DNA of 64,000 bases. It comes from Mycolicibacterium sp. CR10. GTDB taxonomy: Bacteria; Actinomycetota; Actinomycetes; Mycobacteriales; Mycobacteriaceae. The stretch is from positions 1 to 64,000 of the forward strand of contig NZ_STGE01000056.1 of the NCBI RefSeq assembly GCF_005222675.1, read 5' to 3'. The translations under genes and the position numbers were made by a program. This document shows, in pieces, positions 16,715 through 23,780 of this stretch (positions within the stretch are counted from its first letter, which is position 1; every line of letters begins with the position of its first letter). The notes beneath the pieces were generated by a model that was not told where the DNA came from, searched no databases, and saw only the letters and a program-made list of their open reading frames with translations.

Positions 16715-17442
16715 CTGGCACCCCCGAACAGCGTTCCCTGTCGTTCGGTGCGGAGGCCGCGGCCTACGAGCGGGGACGCCCGTCGTACCCGCCGGAGGCC
16801 ATCGACTGGTTGCTTCCGCCCGGCGCTCGCGACGTCCTCGATCTGGGCGCCGGGACCGGCAAGCTGACCACCCGACTGGTGGAGCGTGGCCTCGACGTCG
16901 TCGCTGTCGACCCGATTCCCGAGATGCTCGAACTGCTGAGCACCTCGCTGCCCGACACCCCGGCGTTGCTGGGCACCGCCGAAGACATCCCGCTGCCCGA
17001 CGACAGCGTCGACGCGGTGCTGGTGGCCCAGGCCTGGCACTGGTTCGACCGGGAACGGGCGATCAAGGAGGTGGCGCGCGTGCTGCGCCCCGGCGGGCGG
17101 CTCGGCCTGGTGTGGAACAACCGCGACGAGCGGTCGGGCTGGGTGAAGGACCTGGGCCGCATCATCGGCCACGAGGTGGACCCGTTCACCCAGACCGTCG
17201 AGCTTCCGACGCCGTTCACCCACGTCGAGCGCCGGCAAGTCGAGTGGACGAGTTACCTGACGCCGCAAGCCCTGATCGACCTGGTGGCGTCGCGCAGTTA
17301 CTGCATCACGTCCCCGGAGCGGGTGCGCACCCAGACGCTGGAACGGGTCCGCGAACTGCTCGCCACCCACCCCGCGTTGGCGAACACCAGTGGGCTGGCC
17401 CTGCCCTACGTGACCGTGTGCGTCAAGGCGACGCTCGCCTGA
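16711..17442 (+). CDS. Class I SAM-dependent methyltransferase
   Basis: This 243-residue methyltransferase has motif I VLDLGAGTGKLT near residue 45, an acidic loop end VVAVDPIPEML, and motif IV region DDSVDAVLVAQAWHWFD, as in the UbiE/methyltransf_11 group. The GTG start at 16711 overlaps the metX stop by 4 nt, making it the third gene of the SAM-controlled operon. The same three-gene order exists in M. tuberculosis (Rv3340-Rv3342). The substrate is unknown. Its position suggests it uses, or depends on, the SAM pool the operon supplies. Confidence 0.88.
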   Translation: MTGTPEQRSLSFGAEAAAYERGRPSYPPEAIDWLLPPGARDVLDLGAGTGKLTTRLVERGLDVVAVDPIPEMLELLSTSLPDTPALLGTAEDIPLPDDSVDAVLVAQAWHWFDRERAIKEVARVLRPGGRLGLVWNNRDERSGWVKDLGRIIGHEVDPFTQTVELPTPFTHVERRQVEWTSYLTPQALIDLVASRSYCITSPERVRTQTLERVRELLATHPALANTSGLALPYVTVCVKATLA

Positions 17443-17459
17443 GCCGGATTCCGGCGAAA

Positions 17460-17511
17460 GTCCCGCCGGCTGTCCCGCGGGCTGTCCCGCGAAGTCCCGC
17501 GGCTGTCCCGC
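17460..17511. repeat. Five short GTCCCGC tandem repeats
   Basis: GTCCCGC occurs at 17460, 17472, 17484, 17494 and 17505, a period of 10-12 bp, in the 150-nt gap between convergent genes. Otherwise the gap (17443-17592) holds only a weak inverted match, AGTGAG with CTCACT. No gene is seen. Confidence 0.6.
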
Positions 17512-17592
17512 GAAATAGCAGTGAGGGTCGTGATTGAGCGGGATTTACAGCCCTGGCTTCTCACTCGCGGAGGACAACCGCCCGAGACAGGG

Positions 17593-17886
17593 CTAGCTGG
17601 TGCCCAGCGGGTCGATCGTCCACGCGATGTAGAGCATGACCGCGCTCACCGTCGCGGTGGTGATGAAATCGACCGTCCTGCTGCGCACCGCGAGCAGCCC
17701 CACCCGGTCCTCGGCGAGCGACAGCCGCAGCGCCGCAGCGACGGCGACGCCGATGGCCATCACCAGCGCGCCGCGGCGCCAATAGCCGGCGGCCACCAAC
17801 GCGAAGGCGGCCACCAGGAACAAGCCCACCAGCAAGATCGGCCACTGACCGCCGAACACCTTGCGGGCAAACTCGCGAACGGTCAC
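17593..17886 (-). CDS. DUF3017 membrane protein
   Basis: This 97-residue protein has three hydrophobic segments (PILLVGLFLVAAFALVAAGYW; GALVMAIGVAVAAALRLSL; a C-terminal ITTATVSAVMLYIAWTI), typical of the actinobacterial DUF3017 family. The start is GTG at 17886, overlapping the folD stop by 4 nt, so it is co-translated with folD. The same folD-DUF3017 pair exists in M. tuberculosis (Rv3356c-Rv3355c). No biochemical role is known. Confidence 0.85.
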   Translation of the reverse strand: MTVREFARKVFGGQWPILLVGLFLVAAFALVAAGYWRRGALVMAIGVAVAAALRLSLAEDRVGLLAVRSRTVDFITTATVSAVMLYIAWTIDPLGTS

Positions 17887-18749
17887 GAGGACGCGAATGC
17901 CTCAGCGCGCTCGACCACGTTGGTCAGCAGGAACGCTCGGGTCAACGGTCCGACGCCGCCGGGGTTCGGGGAGACATGGCCTGCCACCTCCCACACGTCC
18001 GGACGCACGTCGCCGACGAGCTTGCCTGCGTCGTCCCGGCTGACCCCGACGTCGACAACGGCCGCGCCCGGCCGCACCATCTCGGCGGTCACCATGTGCG
18101 GCACCCCGGCCGCGGCGACGATGATGTCCGCCTCGCGGGTGATCTGCGGCAGGTGCCGGGTCGCGGTGTGGCACAACGTCACCGTGGCGTTCTCCGAGCG
18201 CCGGGTGAGCAGCAGACCAAGGGGGCGCCCGACGGTGACGCCGCGCCCGATGACGACGACGTGCGCGCCGGCGATCTCGACCTGGTAGCGCCGCAGCAGG
18301 TGCACGATGCCGCGCGGGGTGCACGGCAGCGGCGCCGGCTCGTTGAGCACCAGCTTGCCGAGGTTCATTGGGTGCAGGCCGTCGGCGTCCTTGTCCGGGT
18401 CCACCCGCTCCAGCGCGGCGTTCTCGTTCAGATGCTTGGGCAGCGGCAGCTGAACGATGTAGCCCGTGCAGTCGGGGTTGGCGTTGAGCTCGTCGAGGAC
18501 CTCGAGGAGCGCGGCCTGGCTGATGTCGGCGGGCAGGTCGCGGCGAATCGAGTTGATGCCGACCTTGGCGCAGTCGGAGTGCTTGCCGCGCACGTAGGCC
18601 TGTGAACCCGGGTCGTCACCCACCAGCACGGTGCCGAGCCCGGGAGTCCGCCCCGCCGCGGTCAACGCCGCGACGCGTTCGGTCAGGTCGACGAAGATCT
18701 CATCGCGCGTGGCCTTGCCGTCCAAAGTGATCGCACCCACGGCAGCCAT
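17883..18749 (-). CDS. folD: Methylenetetrahydrofolate dehydrogenase / cyclohydrolase
   Basis: This 288-residue bifunctional enzyme interconverts 5,10-methylene-, methenyl- and 10-formyl-tetrahydrofolate with NADP in the cytoplasm. Signature regions are AYVRGKHSDCAKVGI (catalytic Lys), GYIVQLPLPKH, the nucleotide-binding VVIGRGVTVGRPLGLLL and the C-terminal SPNPGGVGPLTRAFLL. The start ATG at 18749 (MAAVGAITLDGK) fits the family. The frame extends further up without support. It forms an operon with DUF3017. Confidence 0.95.
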   Translation of the reverse strand: MAAVGAITLDGKATRDEIFVDLTERVAALTAAGRTPGLGTVLVGDDPGSQAYVRGKHSDCAKVGINSIRRDLPADISQAALLEVLDELNANPDCTGYIVQLPLPKHLNENAALERVDPDKDADGLHPMNLGKLVLNEPAPLPCTPRGIVHLLRRYQVEIAGAHVVVIGRGVTVGRPLGLLLTRRSENATVTLCHTATRHLPQITREADIIVAAAGVPHMVTAEMVRPGAAVVDVGVSRDDAGKLVGDVRPDVWEVAGHVSPNPGGVGPLTRAFLLTNVVERAEAFASS

Positions 18750-18816
18750 TCTGACAGGCTCCGATTTTTCCGAACGCGGGGATCTTTCCCGACGGGCGCG
18801 TGGCAAGCTGCCAGAC

Positions 18817-20013
18817 ATGACAGCTCCCCACGATGTGTTCACCCCGGCGCAGCTGGGCCCGGTGACGCTGCGTAACCGCATCATCAAAGCGGCGACGTTC
18901 GAGGCGTCGACGCCCGACGCGCTGGTCACCGATGATCTGATCACCTATCACCGGCTGCCCGCGGCCGGCGGGGTGGGCATGACGACCGTCGCGTACCTGG
19001 CTGTGTCACCGGGAGGGCGCACCGAGGGCAAGCAGATCTACTGGCGTCCGGAGGCGATGCCCGGGCTGCGTCGCCTCACCGACGCGATCCATGCCGAGGG
19101 TGCCGCGATCAGCGCGCAGATCGGGCACGCCGGGCCGGTGGCCAACGCGCGATCCAACAAGGCCAAGGCCTACGCACCGGTGCGGTTCTTCAACCCGCTG
19201 TCGATGCGCTTCGCCAAGAAGGCCACCCGCGACGACATCGACGACATCATGGAGGCACACGCGGCCGCGGCCCGGTACGCGATCGACGCCGGATTCGACG
19301 CCGTGGAGGTCCATCTCGGCCACAACTATTTCGCCAGCGCTTTTCTCAGCCCGCTGATCAACCGGCGCGACGACGAGTTCGGCGGCTCGCTGGCCAATCG
19401 GGCCAAGGTCGCCCGCGGCACCGTCATGGCGGTGCGCCGGGCAGTGGAGAAGGCGGGGGCCCCGATCGCGGTGACGGCCAAGCTCAACATGTCCGACGGC
19501 GTGCGCGGGGGCATCTCGGGCGAGGAGTCTCTGCAGACGGCGAAGTGGCTCGAGGAGGACGGTGGACTGGATGCCATCGAGCTGACCGCGGGCAGCTCGC
19601 TGGTCAACCCGATGTACCTGTTCCGTGGCGACGCCCCGATCAAGCAGTTCGCCGGCGCCTTCAAACCGCCGCTGCGCTGGGGCATCCGGATGACGGGCAA
19701 GAAGTTCCTGCGCGAGTACCCCTACCGCGAGGCGTACCTGCTGCGCGAAGCCCAGGCGTTCCGGGCAGAGCTGAGGTTGCCGCTGATCCTGCTGGGCGGC
19801 ATCACCAACCGCGAGACGATGGACCTCGCGATGGCCGAGGGCTTCGACTTCGTCGCGATGGGCCGCGCCCTTCTCGCCGAGCCCGACCTGATCAACCGGA
19901 TTCGCGCGGACGGGCAGCAGCACTCCGTGCGTTCGGTCTGCACCCACTGCAATCAGTGCATGGCGACGATCTACAGCCACACCCACTGCGTCGTCACGGG
20001 TTCTCCGGGCTAA
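18817..20013 (+). CDS. NADH:flavin oxidoreductase (Old Yellow Enzyme family)
   Basis: This 398-residue FMN-dependent TIM-barrel enzyme begins FTPAQLGPVTLRNRIIKAATFE, the usual OYE opening. AQIGHAGP, the substrate-binding EVHLGHNYFASAFLSPLINRRDDEFGGSLANR, and the phosphate-binding GGITNRETMDLAMAEGFDFVAMGRALLAEPD complete the family pattern. A C-terminal cysteine group (SVCTHCNQCMATIYSHTHC) recalls the iron-sulfur-binding 2,4-dienoyl-CoA reductase branch, but the protein lacks that branch's large C-terminal domain. The start is ATG 18817. The stop overlaps that of the convergent TetR gene by 4 nt. It sits in the place of M. tuberculosis Rv3359. Confidence 0.9.
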   Translation: MTAPHDVFTPAQLGPVTLRNRIIKAATFEASTPDALVTDDLITYHRLPAAGGVGMTTVAYLAVSPGGRTEGKQIYWRPEAMPGLRRLTDAIHAEGAAISAQIGHAGPVANARSNKAKAYAPVRFFNPLSMRFAKKATRDDIDDIMEAHAAAARYAIDAGFDAVEVHLGHNYFASAFLSPLINRRDDEFGGSLANRAKVARGTVMAVRRAVEKAGAPIAVTAKLNMSDGVRGGISGEESLQTAKWLEEDGGLDAIELTAGSSLVNPMYLFRGDAPIKQFAGAFKPPLRWGIRMTGKKFLREYPYREAYLLREAQAFRAELRLPLILLGGITNRETMDLAMAEGFDFVAMGRALLAEPDLINRIRADGQQHSVRSVCTHCNQCMATIYSHTHCVVTGSPG

Positions 20014-20573
20014 CCAGGGGCGACGAGGGCGCGGGCACAGTCCGCGACGATCGAGTCGGCGCTGGCCGGGATGGCCTGACGGGCCCGTAGGTGGCGCCGC
20101 ACGATGGCATAGGGCACGTCGATCAGAGCGGCGTTGATCCGGCCCGCGTCATCGGGCATGTCCGCAAGCACCTTGCGGAGCTTGCGCTGCAAGCGTTTCC
20201 GCCGCCCGGCGAGCGGCTCGGGCCAGTCCCCGATGCCCAGCGTGTCGGGACCGGCGAGCAGCACCTGCGCCTCGACGGGATTCTCGCGGCACCACTGCAC
20301 GATGGCCAGGGCAGCCGCCACGCACCGCTGCTGGGGGTCGTCGGCGCTGGACAACGCCTCGACGAAGACCTCCTGGAAGCGCTCCTCGGTGCGCAGCCAC
20401 AGCTCGCCGCACAGCGCCGCTCGCGTCGGGAACCGGTGATACACCGAGCCACTCGGCGCCCCGGTGGCCCGGGCGACCGCGGACATCGTCACCGCTGCGG
20501 GACCGTCGGACGCGAGAAGCCCCGCAGCTGCGTCGAGCAACGCATCAACGGTGTATCGGGCGGGCCGGGGCAT
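20010..20573 (-). CDS. TetR-family regulator
   Basis: This 187-residue repressor has an N-terminal HTH: LDAAAGLLASDGPAAVTMSAVARATGAPSGSVYHRFPTRAAL, followed by a helical ligand domain. It is divergent from a SnoaL-like gene. The 48-nt gap contains a perfect 16-bp palindrome (20589-20604) that overlaps the likely -10 box of the neighbour, so this protein probably represses both. Confidence 0.9.
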   Translation of the reverse strand: MPRPARYTVDALLDAAAGLLASDGPAAVTMSAVARATGAPSGSVYHRFPTRAALCGELWLRTEERFQEVFVEALSSADDPQQRCVAAALAIVQWCRENPVEAQVLLAGPDTLGIGDWPEPLAGRRKRLQRKLRKVLADMPDDAGRINAALIDVPYAIVRRHLRARQAIPASADSIVADCARALVAPG

Positions 20574-20588
20574 TGCTCCACCCTAAAG

Positions 20589-20604
20589 TAGAGAGTAATC
20601 TCTA
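20589..20604. promoter_or_regulatory. TetR operator candidate
   Basis: TAGAGAGTAATCTCTA is a dyad with perfect 6-bp arms and a 4-bp centre. It overlaps TAATCT (20596-20601), a probable -10 box of the gene at 20622, about 20 nt before its start codon. Confidence 0.7.
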
Positions 20605-20621
20605 AAAAGAAGGGAGACGCC

Positions 20622-21020
20622 ATGACCGCCACCACAGCAGTCGCTCAACGCTTTTATCGGGCCCTCGCCGAGGGCGATGGAAACTCCTTATTCGACTTGC
20701 TTGCAACAGATTTCGTCGGCATCGTCAGCCAGGGCATGCCCCACGGCGTCGGGGGCCGACATCATGGGCGTGTCGCGATGATCGCCGACGTGTGGGGACA
20801 CATCGATGCGGTGTACGACCTCGACGTCGAACCCACAGAGTTTCTTGCCATCGGCGAATCGGACGACAAGGTGGTCGTCCTCGGCAACTACCGCGGATCG
20901 GCCCGCGACGGCAAGACCGTCGTCGACGCCGCGTTCGCACACGTCATCACGGTGCAAAACGGGCAGATAACGGCGTTGCAACAGATCACTGACACCGCAC
21001 GGTGGGACATCCCCGCCTGA
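20622..21020 (+). CDS. SnoaL/NTF2-like protein
   Basis: This 132-residue protein has the NTF2-like cone fold pattern of SnoaL/ketosteroid isomerase relatives: VAQRFYRALAEGDGNSLFDLLATDFVGIVSQGMP, then GRVAMIADVWGHID, and the closing strands AFAHVITVQNGQITALQQITDTARW. Members are small isomerases, hydrolases or binding proteins. The activity here cannot be assigned. AGGGAG lies 6 nt before the ATG. The gene is probably de-repressed when the divergent TetR protein binds its ligand. Confidence 0.85.
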   Translation: MTATTAVAQRFYRALAEGDGNSLFDLLATDFVGIVSQGMPHGVGGRHHGRVAMIADVWGHIDAVYDLDVEPTEFLAIGESDDKVVVLGNYRGSARDGKTVVDAAFAHVITVQNGQITALQQITDTARWDIPA

Positions 21021-21045
21021 GGGCCTACCGATACAGTTGGTCGCG

Positions 21046-21078
21046 ATGTCTAATGTCGCCGCCGGAGCGGCTCTGTGA
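21046..21078 (+). CDS. Putative 10-residue leader ORF (MSNVAAGAAL)
   Basis: The short frame from ATG 21046 to TGA 21078 overlaps the GTG start of the FHA-ABC gene by 4 nt (GTGA). TACAGT (21032-21037) lies 8 nt before the ATG, so the frame would head a nearly leaderless message and feed ribosomes into the transporter gene. The alternative is that it is fortuitous. Confidence 0.35.
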   Translation: MSNVAAGAAL

Positions 21079-23672
21079 GCCGACCAGCACCCCCAGCGCT
21101 GACCGTTCGGTATGACGGATCCCCACGCACCTTCTCGGCAGGCAACGACGTCGTCGTCGGCCGGGATCTGCGTGCCGACGTCCGGATCGCCCACCCGTTG
21201 ATCTCGCGAGCCCACCTGGTCCTGAGGTTCGACCAGGGCCGGTGGATCGCCATCGACAACGGCAGCCTCAACGGCATGTACCTCAACGGCCGCAGGGTGC
21301 CTGCGGCCGACATCACCGATGGCCAGCAGATTCACGTCGGCAATCCCGACGGACCGCTGCTGACGTTCGAGGTGGGACGCCATCAGGGCTCGGCGGGTTC
21401 GCCGCCGCCCACGGTGGCCGTTCCGCTTCCGAGCAGGTCCAGCACGACGTGGCCCGGGCAGTCCCCGCCGCACCCGACGGGGCGACCACCCGCGCCGCGT
21501 CCACAGCCGCCGGGCTACCCGACAGGGCCGGGGCCATACACCACGGGACCGGGCGTCCGTCCGCCCAGCGCGCCCCAACCGTCTCGGCCCGCGCCGGTCC
21601 CGCAACCCATCTCCTCACCGGCGATGGAGTCGGCCACCGTGATGGGCCCGGCCGCGGCGCCGCGGTCCGGCGACAACCTCGCAACCAGCATGCTGCGGAT
21701 CCTGCGACCGGGTAAATCCGCGGACGTCCCGGCCGGGTCGATCAAGATCGGTCGGGCGAGCGACAACGACATCGTCATCCCCGACGTGCTCGCCTCGCGT
21801 CACCACGCCACCCTGATCCCGGGACCGGGGGGCGCCGCCGAGATCCTCGACAACCGCAGCATCAACGGCACCTTCGTCAACGGCGCCCGCGTCGACTCGG
21901 CGCGGCTGAACGAGGGTGACACCGTCACCATCGGCAACGTCGACCTGGTGTTCCGGGACGGCACACTGGTCCGTCGCACCGAGACCGCGGCAGCCACCGC
22001 CACCGGAGGTCTCGAGGTCCACGGCGTCACCTGGACCATCGAGGGCAACAAGACGCTGCTCGACAACATCTCGATGTCGGCGCGGCCCGGCACGCTGACC
22101 GCGATCATCGGTCCGTCCGGTGCCGGCAAGTCGACCTTCGCTCGCCTGGTCGCCGGCTACACCCACCCGACCGAGGGACAGGTGTCGTTCGAGGGCCACG
22201 ATGTGCACGCCGAGTACGCCTCGCTGCGCTCCCGAATCGGCATGGTGCCGCAGGACGACGTCGTGCACGGCGAGCTCACCGTCCGCCAGGCCTTGATGTA
22301 CGCCGCCGAACTCCGGCTGCCCCCCGACACCACCAAGGCCGACCGCGAACAGGTCGTCAACGAGGTGCTCGAAGAACTCGAGATGACCCAGCACCTCGAC
22401 ACCCGCGTGGACAAGCTCTCCGGCGGACAGCGCAAACGCGCCTCGGTCGCGCTGGAACTGCTCACGGGTCCGTCGCTGCTCATCCTCGACGAACCGACGT
22501 CGGGCCTGGACCCGGCCCTGGACCGCCAGGTGATGACGATGCTGCGCCAACTGGCCGACGCCGGCCGCGTGGTGCTCGTCGTCACCCACTCGCTGACCTA
22601 TCTCGACGTCTGCGATCAGGTGCTACTGCTCGCCCCGGGCGGCAAGACCGCGTTCAACGGTCCGCCCAACCAGATCGGGCACGAGCTGGGGACCACCAAC
22701 TGGGCCGACATCTTCAGCTCGGTGGCCGGCGATCCAGAATCCGCCAAGCGGCGTTACCTCGAACTCCACGGTCCACCGCCGCCGCGGCCGGCGACCCAGC
22801 AGCCCGCAGACCTCGGCTCGCCGACGCGCACCAGCGTCCGAAAACAGTTCTCCACGATTTCCCGCCGCCAGATGCGGCTCATCGTCTCGGACCGCGGTTA
22901 CTTCCTCTTCCTGGCGTTCCTGCCGTTCATCATGGGGGCGCTGTCGCTGTCGGTGCCCGGCGATGTCGGCTTCGGTGTGCCCGTCCCGGCGATCCAGGGT
23001 GGCGAAGCGCCGAACGAACCGGGGCAGATCCTGGTGCTGCTCAATGTGGGCGCCATCTTCATGGGCACCGCGCTGACGATCCGGGCGCTCATCGGCGAGC
23101 GGGCGATCTTCCTGCGCGAGCAGGCGGTCGGACTGTCGACGACCGCATACATGTTCGCCAAGGTCTTCGTCTTCGCCGGATTCGCGCTGCTGCAGTCGGG
23201 AATCGTGGTCGCCATCAACATCTGGGGGAAGGGGTGGGGCCCCGGGGCGGTGGAGAGCGGCGCGGTGCTACCCAACCGGTCCCTCGAGCTATATGTCGAC
23301 GTGGCGGCCTGCTGCGTGGGCGCGGCGATGGTCGGCTTGGCCCTTTCTGCCATCGCCAAGTCGAGCGAGCAGATCATGCCGCTGCTGGTGATCGCGATCA
23401 TGTCGCAGTTGGTGTTCCAGGGCGGGATGATCCCGGTGACCGGTCGCATCGGTCTCGACCAGCTGTCGTGGATCACCCCGGCTCGCTGGGGCTTCGCCTC
23501 CACGGCGTCGACGATCGATCTGCTCAGGCTCGTCCCCGGACCGCTGACGCCGCAGGACTCGCACTGGAAACACGAAGCAGGCACGTGGTGGTTCAACATG
23601 GCCATGCAAGGGGCGATCTGCGTCGGCTATCTGAGCCTGGTGCGGTGGCGGATCAGGCTCAAGGCCGCCTGA
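21075..23672 (+). CDS. FHA-domain ABC transporter, Rv1747-like
   Basis: This 865-residue half-transporter closely matches the layout of M. tuberculosis Rv1747. FHA domain 1 starts near residue 28 (GRDLRADV; SRAHL; NGSLNGMYLN). A Pro-rich linker spans about residues 115-200. FHA domain 2 starts near residue 224 (IGRASDNDIVI; SRHHA; NRSINGTFVN). The ABC ATPase has Walker A GPSGAGKS at about 346, signature LSGGQRKR at about 448 and Walker B LILDEPTSGLDP at about 470. A C-terminal ABC2-type membrane domain has about six helices from residue 607. The FHA domains bind phosphothreonine, and in Rv1747 the PknF kinase regulates the transporter. No kinase gene is next to it here. Rv1747 has been linked to export of a cell-wall lipid component. 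The start is GTG 21075. Confidence 0.93.
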   Translation: MSRPAPPALTVRYDGSPRTFSAGNDVVVGRDLRADVRIAHPLISRAHLVLRFDQGRWIAIDNGSLNGMYLNGRRVPAADITDGQQIHVGNPDGPLLTFEVGRHQGSAGSPPPTVAVPLPSRSSTTWPGQSPPHPTGRPPAPRPQPPGYPTGPGPYTTGPGVRPPSAPQPSRPAPVPQPISSPAMESATVMGPAAAPRSGDNLATSMLRILRPGKSADVPAGSIKIGRASDNDIVIPDVLASRHHATLIPGPGGAAEILDNRSINGTFVNGARVDSARLNEGDTVTIGNVDLVFRDGTLVRRTETAAATATGGLEVHGVTWTIEGNKTLLDNISMSARPGTLTAIIGPSGAGKSTFARLVAGYTHPTEGQVSFEGHDVHAEYASLRSRIGMVPQDDVVHGELTVRQALMYAAELRLPPDTTKADREQVVNEVLEELEMTQHLDTRVDKLSGGQRKRASVALELLTGPSLLILDEPTSGLDPALDRQVMTMLRQLADAGRVVLVVTHSLTYLDVCDQVLLLAPGGKTAFNGPPNQIGHELGTTNWADIFSSVAGDPESAKRRYLELHGPPPPRPATQQPADLGSPTRTSVRKQFSTISRRQMRLIVSDRGYFLFLAFLPFIMGALSLSVPGDVGFGVPVPAIQGGEAPNEPGQILVLLNVGAIFMGTALTIRALIGERAIFLREQAVGLSTTAYMFAKVFVFAGFALLQSGIVVAINIWGKGWGPGAVESGAVLPNRSLELYVDVAACCVGAAMVGLALSAIAKSSEQIMPLLVIAIMSQLVFQGGMIPVTGRIGLDQLSWITPARWGFASTASTIDLLRLVPGPLTPQDSHWKHEAGTWWFNMAMQGAICVGYLSLVRWRIRLKAA

Positions 23673-23775
23673 CGACGAGCCCGCGAGGAGTCAGGCAATC
23701 CCAAAACAGCCTGACGACGAGCCTGCGAGGAGTCAGGCAATCCCAAACAGCCTGACGACGAGCCCGCGAGGAGCC
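23667..23775. repeat. Tandem 41-42-bp repeats, each a hairpin
   Basis: Copies start at 23667, 23709 and 23750 (the third is partial). Each begins GCCTGACGACGAGCC and the first two continue to GAGTCAGGC, so each full copy can fold with a 7-bp GCCTGAC/GTCAGGC stem. The first copy includes the stop codon of the ABC transporter. The array fills the gap before the convergent LuxR gene. Confidence 0.8.
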
Positions 23776-23780
23776 GGCGC

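Noticed and set aside
18818..20013. 2,4-dienoyl-CoA reductase as an alternative call for the Old Yellow Enzyme
   Set aside because: The cysteine group at the C-terminus is suggestive, but the roughly 270-residue FAD/NAD domain of that family is missing.
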